Shown: positions 34,739 through 42,520 of the stretch, piece by piece | Numbering within the stretch: the stretch's first letter is position 1 | Layout: every line of letters starts with the position of its first letter | Origin: Phycicoccus sp. M110.8 | Lineage (GTDB): Bacteria > Actinomycetota > Actinomycetes > Actinomycetales > Dermatophilaceae | NCBI RefSeq assembly: GCF_032464895.1 | Contig: NZ_JAWDIC010000001.1 | Span: 1,798,001-1,862,000 of the forward strand | Length of the DNA stretch: 64,000 bases | Reading direction: 5' to 3' | Notes under the pieces: generated by a model | The model's database searches: none | Seen by the model: only the letters and a program-made list of their open reading frames with translations | What the model was told of the DNA's origin: nothing | Position numbers and translations under genes: made by a program

Positions 34739-35743
34739 TCAGCCCGGGTCCGGCTCCCCGCCGGACAGCAGGAGAGCCGAGTCGAGGAACGACGCGGCGG
34801 TGTCGTCGTCGTGGAACCACTGCAGGTACAGCCCCGTGGTCACCCGCTCGACGAACGACCACTGCCGCACGCGCTCGGCCTCCGTTCCGGTCGCCGAGGC
34901 GGCCTGGCGGCACCACGACCCGTGCAGGTCGAGGGCGGCCTCGCGGCTCGGAGCCGCGAGCAGCTCGCGGCTGAAGTCGCGGAGCACGACGCCGAGGTCG
35001 TACTCCCGCTCGGTCACGAGCCCGTCCGGGTCGACCAGCTTGTATGCCGGCGAGCCTGCCGGTGCGCCCGGCGCGAGCAGCGCGTTCCCGGGGTGGGGGT
35101 CGCCGTGGCACAGGACCTCACGCGCCGGGTCGCGGGTCGCGGCCAGGCGGGCGGCGAGCCCGCCGGCCTCCTCCAGCGCCGGTGCCCAGCGCCGTCGCTG
35201 CCCGGGTGACAGGACGCGGGCGGGCAGCGTGCGCAGGATGCCGGCGAGCTGCTCCGCCTTGCCGCCGCCGGGAAGGTGGGCCGGCGGACCCTGCGGGACG
35301 ACCTCGGCGGCGAGCTCCCACGTGCGCTGCACCGGCCCCAGCAGGTGGGCCACCTGCCGACCCGGCGGCAGCCCGGCGCAGGCCAGGCTCGGCCCGAGCC
35401 GCTCGAGGAGCACGGCGCCCAGTGGGACGTCGCTCGCCAGCACCGCGGCATACCCGCGACCCTGCGCCGCGACGAGGGTGGCGACCTGGGCACGGAAGGC
35501 GGGTGTCGCCGCGTCCACCTTGAGGACGGCCGGCCGGGAGCCGGACCGGACGGACAGGACGAGGCCGCCGAGGCCCTCGTCGTAGGCCTCCCCGAGGTCG
35601 AGGTCCCACCGCTCGGCCAGGTCCAGCAGGCGCTCCCCGAGCCGGTCGAGCGCAGGTCCCGGGTCGGGGTGGTGGCGCAGGGCGTGCTGCGTGCTCCGGA
35701 CCACCCGGTCCACGGCAGCCTGTCGGGGGTGCACCCGTGGCAC
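34739..35743 (-). CDS. Aminoglycoside/hydroxyurea phosphotransferase-like kinase (APH_6_hur)
   Basis: A kinase of about 334 residues with the APH catalytic loop LCHGDPHPGNALL and metal loop YKLVDPDGLVTEREYDLGVV, typical of streptomycin 6-phosphotransferase and hydroxyurea phosphotransferase relatives (APH_6_hur). The N-lobe has LVLSVRSGSRPAVLKV. In environmental actinobacteria such genes may modify aminoglycosides or another small alcohol; resistance is not proven. The start is uncertain: GTG 35743 leaves room for a divergent promoter, ATG 35782 would add 13 residues. Confidence 0.75.
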   Translation of the reverse strand: MPRVHPRQAAVDRVVRSTQHALRHHPDPGPALDRLGERLLDLAERWDLDLGEAYDEGLGGLVLSVRSGSRPAVLKVDAATPAFRAQVATLVAAQGRGYAAVLASDVPLGAVLLERLGPSLACAGLPPGRQVAHLLGPVQRTWELAAEVVPQGPPAHLPGGGKAEQLAGILRTLPARVLSPGQRRRWAPALEEAGGLAARLAATRDPAREVLCHGDPHPGNALLAPGAPAGSPAYKLVDPDGLVTEREYDLGVVLRDFSRELLAAPSREAALDLHGSWCRQAASATGTEAERVRQWSFVERVTTGLYLQWFHDDDTAASFLDSALLLSGGEPDPG

Positions 35744-35788
35744 GCTACCGACGCGCGGGGCCCCGCAGCCGGATGGTTTCATGGGCGC

Positions 35789-36115
35789 ATGGACATTCCC
35801 CAGGTCTCCGTGCACGAGGTCCCCGACGACGCGGTCGTCCTCGACGTCCGCGAGCAGGACGAGTGGGACGCCGGCCACGCGCCGGGTGCGGTCCACATCC
35901 CGCTCGGTGACCTGCCGTCGCGCCTGGACGCCCTGCCGGACACCGACGCGGAGACGCTGGCCGTCGTCTGCCGCAGCGGCGGTCGCTCCGCCCGGGCCGT
36001 GGCCTGGCTCTCGCAGCAGGGCTTCGACGTCGCGAACGTCGAGGGCGGCATGAAGGCGTGGGAGGTCGCGGGCAAGCAGCTCGTGGCCGACGGCGCAGCG
36101 GCCACGGTCAAGTAG
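35789..36115 (+). CDS. Single-domain rhodanese (thiosulfate sulfurtransferase-like)
   Basis: A 108-residue rhodanese domain. VVLDVREQDEWDAGHAPGAV (about 16-35), the active-site loop VVCRSGGRSA with Cys61, and GFDVANVEGGMKAW (about 78-91) are the standard signatures. It moves sulfane sulfur to a thiophilic acceptor. ATG 35789 has no obvious ribosome site. The following gene starts 15 bases after the stop. Confidence 0.9.
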   Translation: MDIPQVSVHEVPDDAVVLDVREQDEWDAGHAPGAVHIPLGDLPSRLDALPDTDAETLAVVCRSGGRSARAVAWLSQQGFDVANVEGGMKAWEVAGKQLVADGAAATVK

Positions 36116-36129
36116 GGGGCGGCACCGCC

Positions 36130-36666
36130 ATGGCCTGGTTCGGGCGTCGACGGGACGAGCGCGCCGAGCCCGACGACGCCGCGGAGGCCGGTGGGGCCTC
36201 GGACGGCCTGGACCTGTCCACCGCAGGAGCGACCCTGCTGGACGACGGCGAGTCGCTGCGGCCCGTGGTCGCGCCCATCGGCGCCGAGGAGCGCGGGCGG
36301 ATCGACGCGGCGCTGGCCGCCCTGGCGGAGGAGGGCGTCGACGTCGACGACCTCGACTCCCTCTCCGCCGGCCTCGACGCGGCCTACCGGGCGTGGGAGC
36401 AGTCGCCCGAGGGCGCGCGCCCGGACCACGCCGCGGTCGTGGAGCGGTACGCCCTCGGCATCGGCGAGCACCTCGAGCGGCACACCGACCTCGACTGGCA
36501 GGTGGTGACCGACGTGTTCGGCACAGACCTGGCCCTCACCGAGGGCTTCAAGGGGACGTTCGTCGTCGTGCCGCACAACCTCGTGGCGGGGCGCTGGATG
36601 CGGGGCGAGACTGGCTGGGTGCCGGGCGTGGTCGGCCACATGGTCCGGCGCCGCAACCGCCGCTGA
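36130..36666 (+). CDS. DUF3806-like protein
   Basis: A 178-residue acidic protein of unknown function. The C-terminal half (IGEHLERHTDLDWQVVTDVF, VVVPHNLVAGRWMRGETGW) resembles DUF3806-type domains, an assignment made from memory. The N-terminus is disordered and charged. It may share a transcript with the rhodanese gene 14 bases upstream. A hairpin element follows at 36714. Confidence 0.5.
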   Translation: MAWFGRRRDERAEPDDAAEAGGASDGLDLSTAGATLLDDGESLRPVVAPIGAEERGRIDAALAALAEEGVDVDDLDSLSAGLDAAYRAWEQSPEGARPDHAAVVERYALGIGEHLERHTDLDWQVVTDVFGTDLALTEGFKGTFVVVPHNLVAGRWMRGETGWVPGVVGHMVRRRNRR

Positions 36667-36713
36667 GGCCGCCCGCCCTGGGTCGCCCCCGTGTGGTGGG
36701 TGAGTCGCGGAAT

Positions 36714-36752
36714 GCTGGGTCACTGATGCGCTGGACGCATCACTGACCCAGC
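36714..36752. repeat. 17-bp stem hairpin related to the one at 9299
   Basis: Arms GCTGGGTCACTGATGCG (36714-36730) and 36736-36752 pair at 16 of 17 positions around a 5-base loop. The 17-base left arm is identical to 9301-9317. It lies behind the DUF3806 gene and 118 bases before the ATPase gene. There is no T tract. Confidence 0.75.
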
Positions 36753-36857
36753 TCCGGCGCGCATCGGCCGCCTGCCGCCCCGGGCTCGACCGTGACACGA
36801 TGCCGCGACACGATCACCTCGTATCGCCAAATCTCGGGCGAAGGCTAGAGATCCCCA

Positions 36858-36863
36858 TACGCT
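36858..36863 (+). promoter_or_regulatory. -10-like hexamer TACGCT (leaderless), ATPase gene
   Basis: TACGCT ends six bases before the GTG at 36870. The 203-base upstream gap also has the GACACGAT direct repeat (36794-36801, 36807-36814). Confidence 0.45.
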
Positions 36864-36869
36864 GCGATC

Positions 36870-38081
36870 GTGGACCCGATCCGGAACCCGTACGCCCCCG
36901 GCGCGGGGCAGCGCCCGCCCGAGCTCGCCGGTCGTGACGAGCAGCTGCACGCCTTCGACGTCGTGCTCGAGCGGGTCTCGCGCGGCCGCCCGGAACGCTC
37001 GGTCGTCCTCACCGGGCTGCGTGGGGTCGGCAAGACCGTGCTGCTCAACGCGCTGCGCTCGGCCGCCGTCCGCGCCCACTGGGGCACCGGCAAGCTCGAG
37101 GCCCGTCCCGACCAGCGGCTGCGCCGTCCCCTCTCGGCTGCCCTGCACGTCGCGGTCCGCGAGCTCGGGCACCCCGCCGGCGACGAGGTCGACCAGGTGC
37201 TCGGCGTCATCAAGGCGTTCGCCCAGCGCGACACCGCCCCCGGCGCCAAGCTGCGCGAGCGGTGGAACCCCGGAATCGACGCCCCTGCCGCCACCGGCCG
37301 CGCCGACTCCGGCGACATCGAGATCGACCTGGTCGAGCTGCTCACCGACGTGGGCGGGCTCGCCGCCGACGTCGGACGCGGTGTCGCCGTCTTCATCGAC
37401 GAGATGCAGGACCTCGGCCCCGAGGACGTCTCGGCCCTCTGCGCCGCCTGCCACGAGATCAGCCAGTCCGGGCTGCCGGTGATCGTGGTCGGCGCCGGGC
37501 TGCCGCACCTGCCGGCGGTGCTGTCGGCGAGCAAGTCCTACTCCGAGCGCCTGTTCCGATACCAGCGCATCGATCGCCTCGACCGCAGCGCGGCCGACCT
37601 CGCGCTCGTCGCGCCCGCCGAGGACGAGGAGGCGGGGTTCACGCCGGAGGCCCTCGAGGCGATGTATGCCGCGACCGCCGGCTACCCGTACTTCATCCAG
37701 GCGTACGGCAAGGTCGCGTGGGACGTCGCGCCCCGCTCGCCGATCACCTTCGACGACGTCGCCGTCGCGGCACCCGAGGCCGAGGCAGAGCTCGCCGTCG
37801 GGTTCTTCGGGTCCCGCTACGAGCGGGCCACCCCGGCCGAGCGCGAGTACCTGCGGGCGATGGCGGACGCCGCCACGGCCTCGGTCGAGGCGGGTGGCGA
37901 CCTCGACGACATCGAGTCCGTCGCGACATCGGAGGTCGCCGCGGTCCTCGGTCGCAAGCCGCAGTCACTCTCTCCGGCGCGGGACGCCCTGCTGAAGAAG
38001 GGGCTCATCTACTCGGGCGAGCGGGGCCGGATCGCCTTCACCGTGCCGCACTTCGGCCGCTACCTGCGCACGACCGCCTGA
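36870..38081 (+). CDS. AAA-family ATPase (Orc1/Cdc6-like fold)
   Basis: A 403-residue ATPase: Walker A TGLRGVGKTVLL (about 48-59), Walker B VAVFIDEMQDLG (about 170-181), then a C-terminal winged helix ending in GERGRIAFTVPHFGRYLR. This architecture is that of stand-alone ATP-binding proteins sometimes found with toxin-antitoxin or mobile loci, and similar to archaeal ATPases. Its function is unknown. There is no obvious partner: the acetyltransferase downstream starts two bases after the stop, so they may be translated together. Confidence 0.75.
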   Translation: MDPIRNPYAPGAGQRPPELAGRDEQLHAFDVVLERVSRGRPERSVVLTGLRGVGKTVLLNALRSAAVRAHWGTGKLEARPDQRLRRPLSAALHVAVRELGHPAGDEVDQVLGVIKAFAQRDTAPGAKLRERWNPGIDAPAATGRADSGDIEIDLVELLTDVGGLAADVGRGVAVFIDEMQDLGPEDVSALCAACHEISQSGLPVIVVGAGLPHLPAVLSASKSYSERLFRYQRIDRLDRSAADLALVAPAEDEEAGFTPEALEAMYAATAGYPYFIQAYGKVAWDVAPRSPITFDDVAVAAPEAEAELAVGFFGSRYERATPAEREYLRAMADAATASVEAGGDLDDIESVATSEVAAVLGRKPQSLSPARDALLKKGLIYSGERGRIAFTVPHFGRYLRTTA

Positions 38082-38083
38082 CC

Positions 38084-38635
38084 GTGCGCGGGGAACGCCG
38101 CCTGCCCACCCGGACTCCCGAGTCGCGGGAGTTCGCCGCGCGCGTGCAGGTCGTGATGGGGCTGACGGCGCGGCTCAACGCGCTGCCCTTCGACGACCTC
38201 GACGGGCGCCGGGTCCTGCTGACCGAGATCTTCGGCGGTCCGGTCCCGGACTCGCTGACCGTCCTGCCGCCCTTCTTCTGCGACCACGGGCTCGGTGCCT
38301 CCTTCGGCGAGCGCGTCTTCATCAACCAGGGCTGCTACTTCCTCGACCTCGGCGGCATCACGATCGGCGACCGCGTCCTCATCGGCCCGCGCGTCACCCT
38401 CACCACCGCCGGGCACCCCGTCGAGCCCGCCGAACGGTTCGACTTCATCACGGCGGCGCCCATCGTCATCGAGGACGACGTGTGGATCGGCGCGGCCGCG
38501 ACCATCTGCCCCGGGGTGACCATCGGGCGCGGCTCGGTCGTCGGGGCGGGCGCCGTCGTGGCCAAGGACGTGCCGCCGATGAGCGTCGTCACCGGCACGA
38601 GCGCCGTGGAACGGCGTCGCCTGACGTCGCACTGA
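38084..38635 (+). CDS. Left-handed beta-helix O-acetyltransferase (LacA/NodL-type)
   Basis: A 183-residue hexapeptide-repeat acyltransferase: FFCDHGLGASFGERVFINQG, FLDLGGITIGDRVLIGPRV, the catalytic-type histidine in TTAGHPVEPAERFDF, and the C-terminal coil IVIEDDVWIGAAATICPGVT followed by VVGAGAVVAKDVPP. It should use acetyl-CoA to acetylate a sugar hydroxyl. GTG 38084 begins two bases after the ATPase stop. The family name fits maltose/galactoside acetyltransferases, but the acceptor is unknown. Confidence 0.85.
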   Translation: MRGERRLPTRTPESREFAARVQVVMGLTARLNALPFDDLDGRRVLLTEIFGGPVPDSLTVLPPFFCDHGLGASFGERVFINQGCYFLDLGGITIGDRVLIGPRVTLTTAGHPVEPAERFDFITAAPIVIEDDVWIGAAATICPGVTIGRGSVVGAGAVVAKDVPPMSVVTGTSAVERRRLTSH

Positions 38636-38686
38636 GCACGGCGGAAGTCGTCCGCGTCCAGGACGCCCCTCGTCCGCGAACCGGCC

Positions 38687-38692
38687 TACCGT
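38687..38692 (+). promoter_or_regulatory. -10-like hexamer TACCGT (leaderless), GNAT gene
   Basis: TACCGT ends six bases before the ATG at 38699. Confidence 0.45.
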
Positions 38693-38698
38693 GAGCCC

Positions 38699-39304
38699 AT
38701 GACGAGGACGACCAAGGCGGCGGCCGTCGACCCGGGGGCGCTCATGGTCAGGCCGCTCGACGCCGCGACCTGGCCGGCATACGCAGCCCTCATGGAGCGG
38801 CACAACGGGGTGTTCGGCGGGTGCTGGTGCACGTACTTCCACACCATGGCCGCGGAGAAGACCTACGACGCCGACAGCAACCGCGAGCTCAAGGAGCGGC
38901 TGGTCCGCACCGGGGGCGCCCACGCCGCCCTCGTGTTCGACGGCGACGAGGCCGTCGCCTGGTGCCAGTACGGCCCACCGTCGGAGCTGCCGAACATCTA
39001 CCACCGCAAGGAGTACGACGAGACGAGCGAGCGCGAGCCCGACTACCGGATCACCTGCCTGTTCGTCGACAAGCGGTACCGGCGCTCGGGAGTCTCGGCC
39101 GTGGCCGTGCAGGGGGTGCTCGACCTCGTGGCGGCTGCGGGCGGCGGCCTGGTCGAGGCATACCCCCACGACAACGGGGGAAAGAAGGTCTCGGTGCTCT
39201 ACACCGGGACCCGCGCGCTGTTCGAGCGCGCCGGCTTCGGCTACGACCGCCCGAAGGGCACGCGCAACTGCGTCATGAGCCGGACGGTCGCCCCTGCCGG
39301 CTGA
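38699..39304 (+). CDS. GNAT-family N-acetyltransferase
   Basis: A 201-residue GNAT protein. The core runs from VFGGCWCTYFH (about 39-49) and ALVFDGDEAVAWCQYG to the acetyl-CoA strand ITCLFVDKRYRRSGVSAVAV (about 119-138), where the usual R/Q-x-x-G-x-A appears as RRSGVSAV. RALFERAGFGYDR near the end is the common GNAT exit. The substrate is unknown. Its 3-prime end overlaps the DinB gene on the other strand by 32 bases. Confidence 0.8.
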   Translation: MTRTTKAAAVDPGALMVRPLDAATWPAYAALMERHNGVFGGCWCTYFHTMAAEKTYDADSNRELKERLVRTGGAHAALVFDGDEAVAWCQYGPPSELPNIYHRKEYDETSEREPDYRITCLFVDKRYRRSGVSAVAVQGVLDLVAAAGGGLVEAYPHDNGGKKVSVLYTGTRALFERAGFGYDRPKGTRNCVMSRTVAPAG

Positions 39305-39944
39305 CCCCTCGACCCGAGACCGGGCGCCACCCGGGTGGCGGGTCCTCGCCCACCCGGCCGTCGACGGCCTCCCGGAGCAGGTCGGCGTGGCCGGTGTGGC
39401 GGCCGTACTCCTCGACCATGTCGCACAGGAGCCGGCGCAGGTTGGCGTGCTCACCGGCGTCCGTCGCGGCGTGCACCTCCTGGTCCAGGCCACCATGCTG
39501 CAGGGCCGCCCGCACCCGCCGGCGGGACCTGGCGACGGCGTCGTCCCAGTACCCGTACAGCTGCGCGGGATCGTCCCCGTCGGCCGACGTGAGCTCCCAG
39601 TCCGGGTCGTCGTCCCAGCCGTTGCCGTCCCACACCGGCGGCAGGTCCGAGCCGTCGAGCTTGGTGTGGAACGCGTGGTCCTCGGCGACCGCGAGGTGCT
39701 TGAGCAGCCGGCCGAGCGTGAGCGTCGAGCGTCCGATGCGCTGGCCCAGCCCGGCGGCGTCGAGCCCGTCGGCCTTGTACCGGAACGTCCACCGGAGCCG
39801 GTCGAGCGCCCCCACCAGGGCCTCGGCCTCCGTCCCGGCCAGTGGTGGCTCCCACGGGGTCTCGTCGGACCCGGGCACCGGGTCGGGGCGGGCCGCGGCG
39901 TCGGTGGCCGCGCTGTCGGGGTGCGTGGTGTCGGCGTCGGTCAT
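39273..39944 (-). CDS. DinB/DUF664-family protein
   Basis: A 223-residue DinB-fold protein. ALDRLRWTFRYKADGLDAAG, LTLGRLLKHLAVAEDHAFHT (His region, about 82-101) and LRRLLCDMVEEYGRHTGHAD (about 179-198, final metal histidines) show the DUF664 pattern. The first 35 residues are acidic and disordered. ATG 39944 follows AGGAGGGG. Its start overlaps the stop of the upstream pentapeptide-DinB gene by four bases. It converges on the GNAT gene. Confidence 0.75.
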   Translation of the reverse strand: MTDADTTHPDSAATDAAARPDPVPGSDETPWEPPLAGTEAEALVGALDRLRWTFRYKADGLDAAGLGQRIGRSTLTLGRLLKHLAVAEDHAFHTKLDGSDLPPVWDGNGWDDDPDWELTSADGDDPAQLYGYWDDAVARSRRRVRAALQHGGLDQEVHAATDAGEHANLRRLLCDMVEEYGRHTGHADLLREAVDGRVGEDPPPGWRPVSGRGVSRQGRPSGS

Positions 39945-40795
39945 CGGGTCCCCTCCTGGTGGGTCTGCTCCTGTTGGGTCTCGAGCACGGCGAGGTCGCG
40001 CTCGGCGAACTGGCGGTGCCACCACTCCTCGTTGATGAGCACGTCGAGGCAGTCCTTGACCGGGAACCGCGACCCGGCCGTCGGCCAGCCGGTCCCCGTG
40101 AGCTCGGGCGTCTGCCCGGCCAGCTGCTCGTCGGTGAGCGTGGCGAGGTATGCCGCGACCTCGCGGCTGCGGGTCAGGCGCAGCTCGAGCGCCTCGTCGA
40201 GCGAGGGCCGCACCTCGCGGTCGCGCGGCACCCCGGGGGTGTCGGGCATCGTGTCCCACGGCAGCTCGAGCGGGTGCCACGGCGAGGGGTTGCCCAGGAC
40301 CGCCCGGTGCAGCCACGAGCTCGTCGCGAAGGCCAGGTGCCGCAGCGTCTCCACGAACGACCACTCGCCGTCGACGCCCTCGTGCACCAGGCCGGGGTCG
40401 ACGGCCTCGAGCCGCCGCGCCCGCTCCACCGTGTCGGCCCACAGCTCCTCGAGCAGCGCCCAGGCCTCGCGGAAGCCCGCGGCGTCCGTGGGGCGCAGCC
40501 TCGTCCGCTCGGGATGGCGGCGGTCCAGCTCGGCCGACACCAGGGGGCCGATGTCGACCCCGTTGACCCGCACGTTCTCGAGCTCGCCGTTGATCTCGAC
40601 GTCCTGCAGCTCGACGCCGCGCATCCGGACGTTGCGGATCGCGGTGTCCCGCACCTCCGCGTCGGCGAGGTCCACCATCTGCAGCCCGGCCCCGGTGAGG
40701 TCGACCCGGTCGAACCGCGCGCCGGTGAGGTCGACGTGCTCGAACGTCGCGCCGAGCAGCTGCTCGTCGCGGAACGCCCGGGTGGCCTCGGTCAT
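39941..40795 (-). CDS. Pentapeptide-repeat and DinB fusion protein
   Basis: A 284-residue protein with two parts. Residues about 10-85 are pentapeptide-like repeats (LLGATFEHVDLTGARFDRVD, LQMVDLADAEVRDTAIRNVR), a right-handed beta-helix. Residues about 100-275 are a DinB-fold domain with HEGVDGEWSFVETLRHLAFA and the terminal LINEEWWHRQFAERD. Neither target nor chemistry is known. It overlaps the dienelactone hydrolase gene upstream and the DinB gene downstream by four bases each, so the three are one translational unit. Confidence 0.8.
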   Translation of the reverse strand: MTEATRAFRDEQLLGATFEHVDLTGARFDRVDLTGAGLQMVDLADAEVRDTAIRNVRMRGVELQDVEINGELENVRVNGVDIGPLVSAELDRRHPERTRLRPTDAAGFREAWALLEELWADTVERARRLEAVDPGLVHEGVDGEWSFVETLRHLAFATSSWLHRAVLGNPSPWHPLELPWDTMPDTPGVPRDREVRPSLDEALELRLTRSREVAAYLATLTDEQLAGQTPELTGTGWPTAGSRFPVKDCLDVLINEEWWHRQFAERDLAVLETQQEQTHQEGTR

Positions 40796-41370
40796 CGGCC
40801 GACGCGGTCGAGGAGCTCCAACGACCGCTCCAGCACGAGCTTCGTGGCGTCCGCGTCGTGGGCCGCCAGGGAGCTGTCGGTGAAGAGGTGGCCGTCGCCG
40901 GGGTAGAGGAAGAGCTCGACCTCGTCGTGGCTGTCGAGGAACGGCGTGGCCGCCTCGAGGTCGCCGGCGTCGATGAACTCCGGGTCGGCGTCCATCGCGT
41001 GCACCTGGGCGGGCACACCGGAGGGCCAGGCGCCGAACTCGGCCGGGTCGATGACCCCGTGGTAGAACAGGCCGCCCAACGCCCCGGGCCGGTTCTGCAC
41101 CAGGTACTGCGCAGCCATGACGCCGAGGGAGAAGCCCCCGTAGACCACGTCCCCCGGCAGGTCCTCGGCCAGCCGCACGCCGCGCCGGCGCATCTCGTCG
41201 AAGCCCACCTCCCGGCAGTGGGCAGCGCCCTCCTCGATGGAGTCGAAGGTGCGGCCCTCGAAGTAGTCAGGCGTGTGCACGGTGTGGCCCGCCTCGCGCA
41301 GGCCGTCCGCAAACGCGCGGACGCCGGGCGTCAGGCCCTGGATGTGGTGGAAGAGCACGATCTCGGTCAT
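40792..41370 (-). CDS. Dienelactone hydrolase-family protein
   Basis: A 192-residue dienelactone hydrolase-like alpha/beta-hydrolase. VLFHHIQGLTPGV at the start, the nucleophile elbow YGGFSLGVM (about 77-85) with Ser instead of the Cys of classical dienelactone hydrolase, the Asp in HAMDADPEF and the His in PGDGHLF (about 156-162). It hydrolyses an ester or lactone. It heads the three-gene leftward unit with the DinB proteins. ATG 41370 lies seven bases after a TAGCGT -10-like word, and 20 bases from the palindromic operator shared with the WYL regulator. Confidence 0.8.
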   Translation of the reverse strand: MTEIVLFHHIQGLTPGVRAFADGLREAGHTVHTPDYFEGRTFDSIEEGAAHCREVGFDEMRRRGVRLAEDLPGDVVYGGFSLGVMAAQYLVQNRPGALGGLFYHGVIDPAEFGAWPSGVPAQVHAMDADPEFIDAGDLEAATPFLDSHDEVELFLYPGDGHLFTDSSLAAHDADATKLVLERSLELLDRVGR

Positions 41371-41389
41371 GACGGTCACGCTAGGGGCC

Positions 41390-41414
41390 GTTGCGGACGG
41401 TTCGCGTCCGCAAC
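41390..41414. promoter_or_regulatory. Perfect inverted-repeat operator between dienelactone hydrolase and WYL genes
   Basis: GTTGCGGAC (41390-41398) and GTCCGCAAC (41406-41414) are perfect 9-base arms separated by seven bases. It lies in the 57-base gap between the two divergent starts (41370 and 41428) and overlaps the likely promoters of both, so it should be the binding site of the WYL regulator. Confidence 0.75.
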
Positions 41415-41427
41415 GAGAATTCTTCGC

Positions 41428-42387
41428 GTGGAACCCGACGCCAGCCCCACCGCCCGCGCCCTCGTGGCCCTCGAGCTGATCCAGAGCCGGCCGGGGATCA
41501 CCGCCGAGCGGATCGCCGACCGGCTGGGGGTCACCCCGCGCGCGGCCCGCCGCTACGTGGCCACGCTGCGGGAGGCCGGCATACCCATCTCCTCGGTCAG
41601 CGGGCCGGCCGGCGGCTACCGCCCCGGGCGCGGCCTGCGGCCGGCACCGCTGATGTTCACCCCGGCCGAGACGCTCGGCCTCGTGATGGCCGTCCTCGAC
41701 GGGCACCACGAGGCGGGCGACGCCGACGACCCGGTGGGTGCGGCCCTCGCGAAAATCCTGCGCACCCTGCCGGAATCCGTTGCGGCGCAGGCAGATGCCG
41801 TGCGACGGACCACCGCCCCCGCGCCGGACCGTGGGGCCGCCCGGCCCGCGCCCGACACCACCGTGACGCTCGTCCAGGCCTGTGCGGACCGTCGTCGGGT
41901 GCGACTCGCCTACCGCACCGAGGCGGGGCGCGAGCTGTCGCTCGAGGTCGAGCCGTGGGCCGTCGTCGTCCGCCACAGCCGCTGGTACCTCCTGTGCCGG
42001 TCCGTGACCGCGGACGCCCCGAGGACCTACCGCGTCGACCGGGTGCAGGAGGCCGAGGTGCTCGACACGACGTTCGAGCCCCCGGCCGACCTCGACCCCG
42101 TGAGCGCTCTCGAGGAGCACCTCGGCGTGGGGTGGGAGTTCGAGGTCGAGGTCGAGGTCGCCGCCCCTGCGGAGCGGGTCGCGCGGTGGCTGCCGCGCAC
42201 CATGGGACGGGTCGAAGCCGTCGGCGCGCAGCGGTGCCGACTCGTGGGGAGCACGGGCAACCCCGGCGGGTATGCCGCGGACCTCGCCCACCTGCCCGTC
42301 GGCTACCGGGTGGTCAGGGGCGAGGAGGTCCGGTCCGCGACCGCTGCCCTCGCCGAGCGGCTGCGGCAGGCCTCGGTCCCCGGCTGA
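41428..42387 (+). CDS. YafY/WYL-domain transcriptional regulator
   Basis: A 319-residue regulator. The N-terminal HTH_11 winged helix covers about 8-65 (GITAERIADRLGVTPRAARR, ISSVSGPAGGYRPGRG). A WYL domain lies at about 150-215 (SLEVEPWAVVVRHSRWYLLC, RTYRVDRVQEAEVL), followed by the WCX extension (about 235-310). WYL domains bind a nucleotide or other ligand and often report DNA damage or metabolic signals. It is divergent from the dienelactone hydrolase/DinB unit with a perfect palindrome between. GTG 41428 is the earliest fitting start. Confidence 0.9.
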   Translation: MEPDASPTARALVALELIQSRPGITAERIADRLGVTPRAARRYVATLREAGIPISSVSGPAGGYRPGRGLRPAPLMFTPAETLGLVMAVLDGHHEAGDADDPVGAALAKILRTLPESVAAQADAVRRTTAPAPDRGAARPAPDTTVTLVQACADRRRVRLAYRTEAGRELSLEVEPWAVVVRHSRWYLLCRSVTADAPRTYRVDRVQEAEVLDTTFEPPADLDPVSALEEHLGVGWEFEVEVEVAAPAERVARWLPRTMGRVEAVGAQRCRLVGSTGNPGGYAADLAHLPVGYRVVRGEEVRSATAALAERLRQASVPG

Positions 42388-42403
42388 GGCCGGGCACGCG
42401 CAG

Positions 42404-42510
42404 TCAGCCGAGGCCGGCGTCGTGGACGGTGAGCGCCACCTGCACGCGGTTGTCGGCGCCGAGCTTGGTCAGCAGGCGGGACACGTGCGCCTTCACCGTG
42501 GGGACGCGAG
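42404..42510 (-). pseudogene. 3-prime remnant of a LuxR-type response regulator
   Basis: On the minus strand the frame before the stop at 42404 reads VPTVKAHVSRLLTKLGADN followed by RVQVALTVHDAGLG. This is the recognition helix and C-terminal end of a NarL/LuxR-type response regulator. There is no start and no upstream receiver domain: the similarity ends near 42510, ten bases before the stop of the DHFR-like gene. So the regulator was cut, probably when the neighbouring segment was inserted or when a deletion fused the two. It falls in the gap after the WYL gene. Confidence 0.8.
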
Positions 42511-42520
42511 CCGCCCACCG

